A model generated the notes under the pieces. It was not told where the DNA came from, made no database searches, and saw only the letters and a list, made by a program, of their open reading frames with translations. Shown one piece after another: positions 19,461 through 28,348 of a stretch of 64,000 nucleotides of DNA. Source of the stretch: Chryseobacterium rhizoplanae. GTDB taxonomy: Bacteria > Bacteroidota > Bacteroidia > Flavobacteriales > Weeksellaceae. The stretch is taken from contig NZ_FXTC01000002.1 in the NCBI RefSeq assembly GCF_900182655.1, positions 1-64,000 on the forward strand, read 5' to 3'. The position numbers and the translations under genes are program-made. The first letter of the stretch is position 1, and every line of letters begins with the position of its first letter.

Positions 19461-19471
19461 TTAGCTACTCC

Positions 19472-20503
19472 CTATCTTGGAATCTCTATTCCTTCTAAAA
19501 TCTGGCGGATAATTTCATCTGCGGTTAGACCTTCCATTTCTCTTTCCGGAGATACGATTACTCTGTGTCTTAAAACAGCATAACTTGCTTCTTTAATATC
19601 TTCAGGAGTCACAAAATCTCTTCCTCTCAGCGCTGCAAATGCTTTTGAGGCCGTAAGAAGTGCTAGTGAAGCTCTTGGCGAAGCGCCCAGATATAAGAAT
19701 TGGTTTTCTCTTGTGTTGATGATAATCTTAGCAATATATTCCATCAGCTGGCTTTCCACAATGATTTCCTTTACCAGATGCTGGTAGTTTTTCAATTGTT
19801 CAGCTGTGATCACTCGGTTTACTCCTTCTGTTTTATCTTCTTTTTTGCTTTCGTGCTGATTTTTAATAATCGCTATTTCCTGCTCAAGATTCGGATATCC
19901 TACATTGATTTTAAATAAAAAACGGTCTAGCTGGGCTTCCGGAAGTCTATACGTTCCTTCATGCTCTATAGGGTTTTGTGTAGCAATAACCAGGAAAGGT
20001 TCTTCCAAAATATAACGGATACCATCCATCGTAATTTGCCTTTCTTCCATGACTTCAAATAATGCAGACTGTGTTTTTGCAGGCGATCTGTTGATCTCAT
20101 CAATCAGGATGAAATTGGAGAAGATAGGTCCTTTTTTAAATTCAAATTCTGAATTTTTCACATTGAATACAGAAGTTCCCAAAATATCGGAAGGCATCAG
20201 ATCCGGTGTAAACTGAATTCTGCTGAAGCCTACATCAATTGTCTTAGCCAGTAATTTCGCAGTAATCGTTTTAGCTACTCCGGGAACGCCTTCAATCAAA
20301 ACGTGTCCGTTCGAAAGTAAGGCAGCCAAAAGATGTTCAATCATCTTCTCCTGTCCTACGATTACTTTTCCGATTTCAGATTTTACTTTCTCTAAGCTTG
20401 CACGAAGTTCAATCATATCGATTCTCGACTGAAACTGCTCTTCCTGTTTATTAAGATTGATAGAGCTTTGGTTTTCTATATTCGGGTTATCAAAGTTTTC
20501 CAT
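19472..20503 (-). CDS. MoxR family AAA+ ATPase
   Basis: A cytosolic ATPase thought to act as a chaperone that remodels or activates the vWA-domain partners encoded next to it. From the preferred start (Met at 20501-20503) it has 343 residues. It carries the Walker A loop GVPGVAKTITAK (about 70), Walker B FILIDEINR, sensor motif ATQNPIEHEGTYRLPEAQ with the arginine finger LDRFLF, and the C-terminal lid. The longer frame starts 22 codons upstream inside a repeat element, so the later ATG is chosen. Confidence 0.93.
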   Translation of the reverse strand: MENFDNPNIENQSSINLNKQEEQFQSRIDMIELRASLEKVKSEIGKVIVGQEKMIEHLLAALLSNGHVLIEGVPGVAKTITAKLLAKTIDVGFSRIQFTPDLMPSDILGTSVFNVKNSEFEFKKGPIFSNFILIDEINRSPAKTQSALFEVMEERQITMDGIRYILEEPFLVIATQNPIEHEGTYRLPEAQLDRFLFKINVGYPNLEQEIAIIKNQHESKKEDKTEGVNRVITAEQLKNYQHLVKEIIVESQLMEYIAKIIINTRENQFLYLGASPRASLALLTASKAFAALRGRDFVTPEDIKEASYAVLRHRVIVSPEREMEGLTADEIIRQILEGIEIPR

Positions 20504-20517
20504 AATACATTTTATTT

Positions 20518-20602
20518 GGTCAGTCTGACAATGAACAACGGTATTCCTTTGAATTATCGTTATCAGCATTGAAAAACTGTTATATCGTCAGGTTGTTATA
20601 TT
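20518..20602. repeat. Intergenic inverted-repeat element, copy 2
   Basis: The left end (20518-20539, GTCAGTCTGACAATGAAC) and right end (20572-20602, AACTGTTATATCGTCAGGTTG) resemble the ends of the element at 11571-11670. Its right end abuts the stop codon of the DUF4350 gene, as copy 1 abuts that of homoserine dehydrogenase. Confidence 0.55.
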
Positions 20603-21758
20603 ATTTAAATATTTCATCAAGGAGCTTATTGATCCTTGTAAGATCTTCTTTCATTACACTGGCATAAGGGTCCTGCCCTTTTTTGATAAGTACTATAGCT
20701 TCATTAATCATCTCCATGGTTTTTCCGGTTTTCAAATGTAGTTTTTTTGCAAATTCTTCATCTAAATTCTGAGTATCTATCAACAGATCCATGCGCACTT
20801 TATTTAGAAAATACTGGGATTTCTTTGCCATCATATCATGAAAATCACCTTCCTGAAGATACAGATTTCCAATACTTTTTACAAAATCCAGGGAAGTATT
20901 CCTCAGAGGCTCTGTTACCGGTACTATTCTCTGTTTTCTTTTGGCATTAAAGAAAATGAAAAGGATAAATCCTCCCAAAAATACCCACCACGCATACTTT
21001 AAAGCCGGATTCGACAATACAAATCTCATGAAGAAACGTGATGCAGAACTTTTATTGGATACAAACCAAAGCGTTTCTCTATCCGGAAGATATGAAAATA
21101 CATCCTGTGCATATTTTACGTTTCCGGGTTTCAGAAGATAATAATTGGTCAGAAAAAGAGGTTCAGTATGAGCGTAAATATGTCCTTTCCCAAACTTTAC
21201 TTTGATAAAATTGGCCTGATCTGTATTCTTTTTTTCCACCGTTTTCCCAAAGACTTCAACGTTAGGTTTAATAAATGAAAAACCTCTTCCTGAAGGAAAT
21301 TTATCTAATGTAACAAAATCATTCTGATATTTTTTGTCAGTAAGCTTCAGCACATTTTCTTCTTCAAAAGAGATTTCGGAATCATAATATCCGATACTGT
21401 CTGAAATTTCTTTCGGCATACGGGACACCATTAGAAAAGCATCCGAACCTTCAGATACCTGTGTCAGGATTTTATTCCAGGATTCTTTGTCAAAATTATT
21501 TTCAATAACGACAATATTGTGTGGATTCTTTTTATGTTGATTATAGTATTCGTAGGGAATCTGTTCAATCTTCTTCAGATTATTTTTAAAAAGATTTTTA
21601 GCTTCATTATTAAAAACAAATAGTCCGAACGGAGACTTTTCATTGATATCAAAATTCTTGCGCCAGTCTGTCGTTTCTTTTTTGTTAACTTCAAGCAATG
21701 CCAGAATAATCATCACAATGATGAAAATTGCAGCATATGTTTTGAAAGTTTTATTCAT
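20601..21758 (-). CDS. DUF4350 domain membrane protein
   Basis: A 385-residue membrane protein with one helix at the N-terminus (about 7-22, AAIFIIVMIILALLEV) and a second near 265-285 (AWWVFLGGFILFIFF). Between them is a periplasmic region that looks like the DUF4350 fold related to type 1 glutamine-amidotransferase-like domains; the C-terminal 100 residues are helical and cytosolic. It follows the DUF4129 gene by 11 bases. This domain is a usual member of MoxR/DUF58 gene clusters. Biochemical function is unknown. Confidence 0.8.
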   Translation of the reverse strand: MNKTFKTYAAIFIIVMIILALLEVNKKETTDWRKNFDINEKSPFGLFVFNNEAKNLFKNNLKKIEQIPYEYYNQHKKNPHNIVVIENNFDKESWNKILTQVSEGSDAFLMVSRMPKEISDSIGYYDSEISFEEENVLKLTDKKYQNDFVTLDKFPSGRGFSFIKPNVEVFGKTVEKKNTDQANFIKVKFGKGHIYAHTEPLFLTNYYLLKPGNVKYAQDVFSYLPDRETLWFVSNKSSASRFFMRFVLSNPALKYAWWVFLGGFILFIFFNAKRKQRIVPVTEPLRNTSLDFVKSIGNLYLQEGDFHDMMAKKSQYFLNKVRMDLLIDTQNLDEEFAKKLHLKTGKTMEMINEAIVLIKKGQDPYASVMKEDLTRINKLLDEIFK

Positions 21759-21769
21759 GGTTACTATTG

Positions 21770-22561
21770 TTAGGGTTTAAATGCCTGATATTGATTTTTA
21801 AATTTCTGATAGCTCTGTTCTTCAATACTGAATTCTCCATACCAGACATAATCAAAAATATAAGACAGATTAGAAAAGTCATTTTTCAGATGAGGGGCTT
21901 TCAACTCTATGGCATAATCCTTATTGGTTTTTTCCGGATTCCAGTTGATCAGCTTTTTGTCACTCAGCTTTTTAAGAATAAACAGGAACTGGTAACGGAC
22001 TGCCGAACGATAATCTCCTGCCATTTCAAATTTAGCGATACTTTCAGGGAAATTGATTTCATGGATATTTTCATGGAGTTCCTGCACATTGAGATCCAGC
22101 TTTTTATTCTTTTTACCAAAAAGAAAGTTCCCATCTTTTCCCATGATATATTTAATGATGAAATATAACAGAAAACCTACCAGTATGATCGCAAACAGAC
22201 GGATAAGGATTGCGGTAAATTCCCCCGATTTTGTCAATGCTGTTTCCCCGAAAATTCCTTGTATAATTTGATTGAGCTTCCGAATCAGCTTTTGAAAAAA
22301 AGACTCTCTGGGCTTTGATACGGAGTAGTCGAATTCATTTCCTTTATATCTTGACGGAATATTTTCTTTGAATGTTTTCGGATAAGCTGTATTCTCAGAT
22401 ACCGGATTTTTCATCAGTACAGAATCTGCACGCAGCATATTTCTGTAATGCCCGGTTGTATAGAGTGAATCTACCAGATCATCGGAAGTGGGATTATCAT
22501 CCTGAGCCTGAACCAGCCCAAGAGAGAGAAAAAGCAATATGAAAAGAAAAATTTTACTCAT
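21770..22561 (-). CDS. DUF4129-type membrane protein
   Basis: From the ATG at 22561 the protein has 263 residues. It has a signal peptide (ending near VQAQ), a periplasmic segment of about 100 residues, a membrane helix (about 125-143, LIRLFAIILVGFLLYFII), and a C-terminal cytosolic DUF4129 region (SAVRYQFLFILKKLSDKKLI, YIFDYVWYGEFSI). Its start overlaps the end of the preceding gene by 8 bases. DUF4129 is typical of MoxR/DUF58 clusters and sometimes fused to transglutaminase-like proteins, but no transglutaminase is seen here. Confidence 0.8.
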   Translation of the reverse strand: MSKIFLFILLFLSLGLVQAQDDNPTSDDLVDSLYTTGHYRNMLRADSVLMKNPVSENTAYPKTFKENIPSRYKGNEFDYSVSKPRESFFQKLIRKLNQIIQGIFGETALTKSGEFTAILIRLFAIILVGFLLYFIIKYIMGKDGNFLFGKKNKKLDLNVQELHENIHEINFPESIAKFEMAGDYRSAVRYQFLFILKKLSDKKLINWNPEKTNKDYAIELKAPHLKNDFSNLSYIFDYVWYGEFSIEEQSYQKFKNQYQAFKP

Positions 22562-23516
22562 TGATTCCAATAGTGTCTATTTCTGCAAGTTCTGCTTTCT
22601 GGTGAAGATCTGTTCTGCTGTCATAATACATCAATCCTGCATTCACATACATCAGGTTGGAAAGAAAAAATGATATCAGCATTGAAACTCCATAGAATAC
22701 AAAAAACAAAATTCCTGCAGCTCCGGTAAAAGGGTTCTGCTCAAAATTCCCGTCAGGCGTAGAAGTAAGAAGCGATCCGTAAAAGAAGATCATCGGAATA
22801 AATGTGAATATAGATGTTATCATATAAACAATAATAAACATCACAAATGCGGATCCCCAATATTTCCAAAAGGGGGATTTCTCACTCCCGTTCGGATAGG
22901 AAAACTGCGATCTTAATGCGTAGCTCAAACTTTCCCAGAAACCTCTGTTTGAATTAAAATAATCATACATCAGGAATGTAGTAAAGTTAAATATCGTAGG
23001 ATAAAGAAGCAGTATCAAAAAAAAACCGATAATAATAAAGATCAGGATATAAGAAAATCCTACTATAAACAAAATCGCCGGTGTGACGATAAAAATCATT
23101 CCAAGGCAAAGCTTCGCGATTCTTCCTGCATTGCTTTTAAAATCATTCAGGATTTCATCCGTTTTTATCTTCTCTGCTCCCTGTGCAATTCTTTTTAAGT
23201 AAAAAACCGGATACAGGTAATTGACAATCATCAGAACCATGAAAAGCAGAAAAGTAAGTATTCCTACTGTAATCAGCATGCCCGCATTATCTGAAAAATA
23301 CTGTTCAAAATAATACGTTTCTCCACCAAGATTGGACGCGAATATTTGTGAAAAGAGTTCTTTATACCCGAAAATCACAACGGTTACCATTAAGATCAAA
23401 AGCAGACCATTGATCAGAATATAGTTCTTAAAATAATTCTTCCCGTATAATTTGAAAAAATTGAAACTGTCACTGATAAAAGTTCCAAAATCTCTTTTTT
23501 TATAAAATTGTATCAT
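22554..23516 (-). CDS. Multi-pass membrane protein of the MoxR cluster
   Basis: A 320-residue integral membrane protein from the ATG at 23516 (MIQFYKKRDFGTFISD); an upstream in-frame extension overlaps the previous gene and is disfavoured. About six hydrophobic helices are seen (near 32-55, 83-108, 139-165, 165-190, 235-262 and 275-300). The layout recalls DUF975 or glycerophosphodiesterase-type membrane domains, but I do not recognise a catalytic motif. It overlaps the genes on both sides (17 and 8 bases), so it belongs to the cluster. Confidence 0.75.
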   Translation of the reverse strand: MIQFYKKRDFGTFISDSFNFFKLYGKNYFKNYILINGLLLILMVTVVIFGYKELFSQIFASNLGGETYYFEQYFSDNAGMLITVGILTFLLFMVLMIVNYLYPVFYLKRIAQGAEKIKTDEILNDFKSNAGRIAKLCLGMIFIVTPAILFIVGFSYILIFIIIGFFLILLLYPTIFNFTTFLMYDYFNSNRGFWESLSYALRSQFSYPNGSEKSPFWKYWGSAFVMFIIVYMITSIFTFIPMIFFYGSLLTSTPDGNFEQNPFTGAAGILFFVFYGVSMLISFFLSNLMYVNAGLMYYDSRTDLHQKAELAEIDTIGINE

Positions 23517-24483
23517 GGATGTGTTTATTAGTTTTTTTGTAAACAATAGACGGATACACAAAATAGTAAAATCCGATAATTGCCAGTGAGCCAAAAATAA
23601 TCATAAGGTTCAAAATTAAAGGCATCTTCAAAGCATGCCTTGTAACATAACCTTCTATAATTCCTGCACAAATAGTGAAGGGAATAGTACTTAAAAATAT
23701 TTTAAATGAATCTTTAAATCCTTTTTTAAAAGAGTTAAACCTTGAAAACGTTCTCGGAAATAAAATTGATGCTCCCAGAATCAATCCGCACATCGCTTCC
23801 ACCACCATGGCAAAGATCTCAAAAACTCCGTGAAGCCATATGCCTCTTGCACTGTCTTTCAAAGCTCCGTAATCATAGAAAAAATACTGGAAAGCACCCA
23901 GCATCACACTGTTGGAAAGCAAAGCGAATAAAGTTCCTACCCCACCTGCAATTCCGTAAATATACAGTTTCGCTCCAACCTGAATATTATTAAAAATAAT
24001 CCCGATGGTACTTCCCCATGTGCTGCCACTCTGGTAAACTCCTACCGCATTATTATGCTTAATATTTTCAATGGTTTCATTCACATAGCCTTCTCCCAGA
24101 ATAATATTGACAAAATCTTTATCATAAATGGCAGAAAGCACACCTATTGAGGTAAACAAAATAAAAAAGAGAAATGCATACATCAGATACCTTCTGTACT
24201 GATACATCAGCAATGGAACTTCAGTTTTGAAAAAATAAACCAGCCTGTTTTCCTCTACTCTTTTTGTTTTATAGATCTTCTGAAAAATCTGGGCAGACAA
24301 ATGGTTCAGGTAAACTGTGGTGTTACTTTTCGGATAATAGGTCTGGGCAAAAGAAAGATCATTGATGAGATTTATATATAACGAAGACAGGTCATCAGGA
24401 TTTTTTTTAATTTTCCCTTGAATAACCTGTTCTATTCCCAACCATTTTTCTTTATTTTGTTTAATGAAATAAACTTCTCTCAT
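23500..24483 (-). CDS. SpoIIM family (stage II sporulation protein M-like) membrane protein
   Basis: A 327-residue membrane protein of the SpoIIM family, with an N-terminal cytosolic helical region (1-95) and five hydrophobic helices after it. GIWLHGVFEIFAMVVEAMCGLILG (215-240) matches the conserved H-G-x-x-E segment of the family. In spore formers SpoIIM helps engulfment; in Bacteroidota it is part of MoxR/DUF58 clusters with an unknown envelope role. It is the first gene of the run and diverges from the RDD gene across 28 bases. Confidence 0.88.
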   Translation of the reverse strand: MREVYFIKQNKEKWLGIEQVIQGKIKKNPDDLSSLYINLINDLSFAQTYYPKSNTTVYLNHLSAQIFQKIYKTKRVEENRLVYFFKTEVPLLMYQYRRYLMYAFLFFILFTSIGVLSAIYDKDFVNIILGEGYVNETIENIKHNNAVGVYQSGSTWGSTIGIIFNNIQVGAKLYIYGIAGGVGTLFALLSNSVMLGAFQYFFYDYGALKDSARGIWLHGVFEIFAMVVEAMCGLILGASILFPRTFSRFNSFKKGFKDSFKIFLSTIPFTICAGIIEGYVTRHALKMPLILNLMIIFGSLAIIGFYYFVYPSIVYKKTNKHIHDTIL

Positions 24484-24511
24484 AATTGTTAAGGCTAAAA
24501 TAATAAAAAAT

Positions 24512-25261
24512 ATGTCTCAAATTGCGATAAATACCTCACAAAATGTAAATATTAATTTTAATATTGCAGGCGTAGGAGAAAGGATGCTTGCCTTCATAAT
24601 TGATCTTCTGATCAGGATCGCTTATGTGGTGATTATCCTGTATTTATTCTTCAATATTCTTGATCTGGGATATTTATTAGATGGCCTTGATGAATGGTCC
24701 ATAAGAGCGGTTTATCTTATCCTTACTTTTCCTATTTATATTTATCCGCTTGTATTGGAAAGCTTAATGGAAGGGCAGACACCCGGCAAAAAACTAATGA
24801 AAATCAAAGTGGTAAAGATTGATGGTTATCAGGCAAGTTTTGCAGATTATATGATCCGTTGGGTGTTCAGGATTGTTGATGCATCCTTTGCCGGAGTTAT
24901 AGGACTGATCTCTATGATTGTTTCTAAAAACAACCAGCGTTTGGGTGACATTGCTTCCGGAACCGCTGTCATTTCCCTGAAAAACAATATCAATATTTCG
25001 CATACAATCCTGGAGAATATCCATGAAAATTATATCCCTTCTTTTCCGCAAGTTATTGCTTTGAGTGATAATGATATGAGAATCATCAAAGATAATTACA
25101 CCAAAGCGCTGAAAGTAGATGACCGCCAGATCATCAGTAAGCTGTCTGAGAAAATTAAAAGTATCCTGAAACTGGAAATTGATGCTACTAAAATGACGGA
25201 AAGACAGTTTATCAATGTGATTATTAAAGATTACAATTATTACACAGGGAAAGACAGTTAA
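24512..25261 (+). CDS. RDD family membrane protein
   Basis: A 249-residue protein with an RDD domain in residues about 15-155: GVGERMLAFIIDLLIRIAYVV at the first helix with the R and D residues, ESLMEGQTPGKKLMKIKV, and DYMIRWVFRIVD before the third helix. The C-terminal 90 residues are soluble and helical. RDD proteins may transport or sense ions or osmolytes; the role is unproven. It is divergent from the SpoIIM gene by 28 bases, and this pairing is usual in Bacteroidota MoxR/DUF58 clusters. Confidence 0.9.
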   Translation: MSQIAINTSQNVNINFNIAGVGERMLAFIIDLLIRIAYVVIILYLFFNILDLGYLLDGLDEWSIRAVYLILTFPIYIYPLVLESLMEGQTPGKKLMKIKVVKIDGYQASFADYMIRWVFRIVDASFAGVIGLISMIVSKNNQRLGDIASGTAVISLKNNINISHTILENIHENYIPSFPQVIALSDNDMRIIKDNYTKALKVDDRQIISKLSEKIKSILKLEIDATKMTERQFINVIIKDYNYYTGKDS

Positions 25262-25379
25262 TAGTGCCAAACGTCAATTTTGCTTAACAAGTGAATTGGT
25301 AGTATCGTAATTTACCATTGCTTATTACTTATACAAAGGTCGGTGCAATTTTTGTATGTTTAACCTAAAGTTCAGAATC

Positions 25380-25670
25380 ATGAAATTTGAAAACAATAAA
25401 TCCGGAAACGGCGGGGTTCTAACCCTAAACAACGAAATAAAAGAAGTAGGCAGACTTACCTATACCATTTTCCCTGAAGATCATAAACTGATTATTTCAT
25501 TTGTTCTGGTACATCCTGAATTTGAAGGCAGAGGAATGGGTAAATTTTTAGTGGAAGAAGCCATCAGGTTTGCCAGAGAAAACAATTGGAAAGTATATCC
25601 ACACTGTTCCTATGCAAGATCTGTGATGATGAGAATGAGTGATGTAGACGATATATTTTTAAAGAATTAA
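25380..25670 (+). CDS. Small GNAT family N-acetyltransferase (YjdJ/NatD1-like)
   Basis: A 96-residue minimal acetyltransferase from the ATG at 25380; an upstream in-frame Met adds eight unlikely residues. The fold is evident from GRLTYTIFPEDHKLIISFV and the acetyl-CoA loop HPEFEGRGMGKFLVEEAI, then VYPHCSYARSVM, a segment typical of this group. Substrate unknown. Its stop codon overlaps the end of the convergent glycosyltransferase gene by 12 bases. Confidence 0.88.
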   Translation: MKFENNKSGNGGVLTLNNEIKEVGRLTYTIFPEDHKLIISFVLVHPEFEGRGMGKFLVEEAIRFARENNWKVYPHCSYARSVMMRMSDVDDIFLKN

Positions 25671-26630
25671 AACTTCATTAAGCAAGATATCTTCAATATC
25701 ATCCGGGTAATCTACTTTCAGATGATGGTCAGAAGCTACCCACTCCATAATTTCCTGAAGATCTAATACTTTGGAATTAGGGATTCCCATTTTATCAAGG
25801 GCACATGCATTACATTCCTGTTCATACTGATTGTGAATAGGAATTACGAACAATTTTTTATCCATAAACAATGCTTCTGCCGGACTTTCAAAACCTGCGT
25901 TGCACAAAATTCCTTCACAGCCTTCAAAGTATTTCAGGTATTGCACTTCATCAATAGGAAATATTTCTACATTCTTTACCTTAACCCGCACTTTGCTGTA
26001 TTTTGAAAACACTTTCCATTCCACAGGAATGTTTCTTAAAACCTTAATGATGTTTTCATCCGCAAAGCTGGGAAGATAGACAAGATAATATCCCTGTTTA
26101 TAAGGATTAAGATTTCTGATTTTTCTTCTGATCACCGGTTTTTTAATCTGAGGATGGTAATTCTCAAAATGGAACCCTATTTTTCTTTCACTGGGAACAT
26201 AATATTTTAAAATCATTTCTCCCAGAAAGTCTTTTTTCTTTGGTTTGGGTGTTTCCGGAAAGCTCATGGAAGCCTGATGGCTCAATTCTATCATCGGAAG
26301 CTTTTTCAGTTTGGAAGCCCAGCCTGTCAAAGGTTCATAATCGTTAATGATTAAATCATATTGTGAGAGTTCCAGTTCCCTTATTGTTTTGGCTGCTTCA
26401 AGGAATTTATTTTCGGTAAACGTTTTCCGGTAGGATAAACCGCCTGTTTTATTATAAAGAAGAGAAATACCTCTATATTGGAAATTGATGTCAAAATCAG
26501 CCTTTAATTGCGACTGATGTCCGCTGATCAATGTATCAACAGATGCATATTTTTTGAGAAGAGGAATAATTTCCTGTGCTCTGGCAACATGACCGTTCCC
26601 AGTACCCTGGAATGCATACAAAATCTTCAT
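25659..26630 (-). CDS. MJ1255/VC2487-type glycosyltransferase
   Basis: A 323-residue GT-B-fold protein without membrane segments. The N-terminal GTGNGHVARAQEII and the C-terminal sugar-nucleotide stretch CNAGFESPAEALFMDKKLFVIP resemble MurG-like and MJ1255/VC2487 enzymes. The acceptor is unknown. It starts where the phosphoesterase gene ends (no gap). This conserved pairing suggests that the two act on one envelope glycolipid or isoprenoid-linked sugar, but that is inference. Confidence 0.85.
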   Translation of the reverse strand: MKILYAFQGTGNGHVARAQEIIPLLKKYASVDTLISGHQSQLKADFDINFQYRGISLLYNKTGGLSYRKTFTENKFLEAAKTIRELELSQYDLIINDYEPLTGWASKLKKLPMIELSHQASMSFPETPKPKKKDFLGEMILKYYVPSERKIGFHFENYHPQIKKPVIRRKIRNLNPYKQGYYLVYLPSFADENIIKVLRNIPVEWKVFSKYSKVRVKVKNVEIFPIDEVQYLKYFEGCEGILCNAGFESPAEALFMDKKLFVIPIHNQYEQECNACALDKMGIPNSKVLDLQEIMEWVASDHHLKVDYPDDIEDILLNEVLIL

Positions 26631-27455
26631 CTAGGAAAAATTGGTTACGATTTTTAAAAGAGCAGAATTATCCATTTCCTGAATTTCTTCCACTTCCTCA
26701 TCTTTCAGCAAGTGTTTATGCTCATCATAATAAAAAATTGTCCATTCTTTATCATTGTATTCTAAAGCAGAGAGATTTTCAATCCAGTCCCCCGAATTCA
26801 AATAGGTGCAGGATCCTTTTTTATTAACAACCTCACGGATCTGTGGCTGATGGATATGTCCGCAAACTACATAATCATAATTATTGTCAATAGCCAGTTC
26901 TGAAGCTGTAAGTTCAAAATCACCGATATATTTCACTGCTTTTTTCACATTGTTTTTGATCTTTTTGGAAAATGAGTATTTCTCTTTACCCATTTTTTCT
27001 AAGAACCAATTTACAACATTATTAATAATAATAAGGAGATCATAACCTTTTCCGCCAAGTTTGGCGATCCATTTTGAGTGCTGGACGGATGCATCGAAAA
27101 CATCACCGTGAAATATCCAGGTTTTTTTCTGATCAATATTCAGACAGATTTTATTACAGACTTTAAGTTTTCCTAGTTCAAAATCTGTGAACTTTCGAAA
27201 CATTTCATCATGATTACCCGTGATGTAATAGACGTCTGTGTTCTTGGTCGCCAATGAAAGAATCTTTCTGATTACTTTCAAATGAGGTTTAGGGAAGTAA
27301 GACTTTTTAAACTGCCAGATATCAATAATATCACCGTTCAAAACTAAAGTTTTAGGCTGGATAGAATTGAGATATCTCAACAATTCTTTAGCCTTACATC
27401 CATAAGTTCCCAAATGAACATCCGATATAACAACTAATTCAACGTTTCTTTTCAT
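26631..27455 (-). CDS. Metallophosphoesterase, UDP-2,3-diacylglucosamine diphosphatase-like
   Basis: A calcineurin-type phosphoesterase of 274 residues from the ATG at 27455. The metal-binding motifs are all present: DVHLG (about 11), GDIIDIW (about 45), GNHDEMF (about 85) and VVCGHIHQP (about 200). It resembles LpxH (lipid A synthesis), but this longer form with GDVFDASVQHSKW is common in Bacteroidota alongside a MJ1255-type glycosyltransferase. The exact substrate is not certain. It is upstream of, and cotranscribed with, that glycosyltransferase gene. Confidence 0.87.
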   Translation of the reverse strand: MKRNVELVVISDVHLGTYGCKAKELLRYLNSIQPKTLVLNGDIIDIWQFKKSYFPKPHLKVIRKILSLATKNTDVYYITGNHDEMFRKFTDFELGKLKVCNKICLNIDQKKTWIFHGDVFDASVQHSKWIAKLGGKGYDLLIIINNVVNWFLEKMGKEKYSFSKKIKNNVKKAVKYIGDFELTASELAIDNNYDYVVCGHIHQPQIREVVNKKGSCTYLNSGDWIENLSALEYNDKEWTIFYYDEHKHLLKDEEVEEIQEMDNSALLKIVTNFS

Positions 27456-27512
27456 AGTTTTGTACAAAGAAACTAATTGAAAGTTAACTGTATATGAATG
27501 CTATATTATTTT

Positions 27513-28253
27513 TTATAAAGAGTCCATCAGCTCTTCTGTGATTTCCATATTGTGGTAAACGTTTTGAACGTCATCATCCTCTTCGAAACGCTCAAGCATT
27601 TTCATGTTAGCTTTAAACTGCTCTGCATTTACTTCTTTTGTATTGTTTGGAATTCTTTGAAGTTCCGCACTCTTTGCCTCAATTCCCAGATCATCTAATT
27701 TGTGAGATAAAGAACCGAAATCTTCAAAAGCAGTTGTAATCATTACTTCTTCCTCATCTTTTTCCACATCTTCTGCACCACCATCAATCATTTCCATTTC
27801 AAAATCATCCCAATCCATTTTGATCTGAGCAAGATCAATGGTGAAAATTCCTTTTCTATCAAAGATAAATGCCAATTCACCATTTTTCCCAAGGTTACCA
27901 TCAAACTTGTTAAAAACAGCTCTCACGTTCGCTACAGTCCTTGTTGTGTTGTTTGTAGTACATTCTACAAAAAAAGCAACACCACCTTGCCCGTAACCTT
28001 CATATGTGATTTCTTCATAGTTTTCCGCATCAGCACCGCTCGCTTTTTTAATCGCACGTTCTACGTTGTCCTTAGGCATGTTTGCCCCCTTCGCATTCTG
28101 GATACATCTTCTCAGGGCCGGATTGGCTTCCGGATCTGTTCCACCAGCCTTTACAGCCAATGCAATGTCTTTACCTATTTTGGAGAATGTTTTGGCCATT
28201 TTATCCCATCTGGCCATTTTAGAAGCTTTTCTATATTCAAATGCTCTTCCCAT
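27513..28253 (-). CDS. YebC/PmpR family regulator
   Basis: A 246-residue cytosolic protein of the YebC/TACO1 family. The N-terminal MARWDKMAKTFSKIGKDIA and the acidic segment EEITYEGYGQGGVAFFVE are signatures. Family members bind DNA as transcription regulators or, for some, act on ribosomes stalled at proline runs. A -7 box, TAATTTTG, lies about 20 bases upstream of the start. It stands alone. Confidence 0.93.
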   Translation of the reverse strand: MGRAFEYRKASKMARWDKMAKTFSKIGKDIALAVKAGGTDPEANPALRRCIQNAKGANMPKDNVERAIKKASGADAENYEEITYEGYGQGGVAFFVECTTNNTTRTVANVRAVFNKFDGNLGKNGELAFIFDRKGIFTIDLAQIKMDWDDFEMEMIDGGAEDVEKDEEEVMITTAFEDFGSLSHKLDDLGIEAKSAELQRIPNNTKEVNAEQFKANMKMLERFEEDDDVQNVYHNMEITEELMDSL

Positions 28254-28273
28254 TTTAATTTTTAAATTTCCAA

Positions 28274-28281
28274 CAAAATTA
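28274..28281 (-). promoter_or_regulatory. Promoter -7 box of yebC
   Basis: TAATTTTG on the minus strand fits TAnnTTTG, 20 bases before the yebC start and directly after the ompA terminator. Confidence 0.45.
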
Positions 28282-28291
28282 CTTAAAAGTC

Positions 28292-28329
28292 AACAAAAAA
28301 AAAATACCCCCAATTAAATTGGAGGTATT
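28292..28329 (-). terminator. Terminator of the OmpA gene
   Basis: On the minus strand AATACCTCCAATT and AATTGGGGGTATT form a 13-bp stem (one G-T pair), followed by ten T. It lies 20 bases past the stop codon. Confidence 0.9.
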
Positions 28330-28348
28330 CATTATTTAGAAAAATTAA

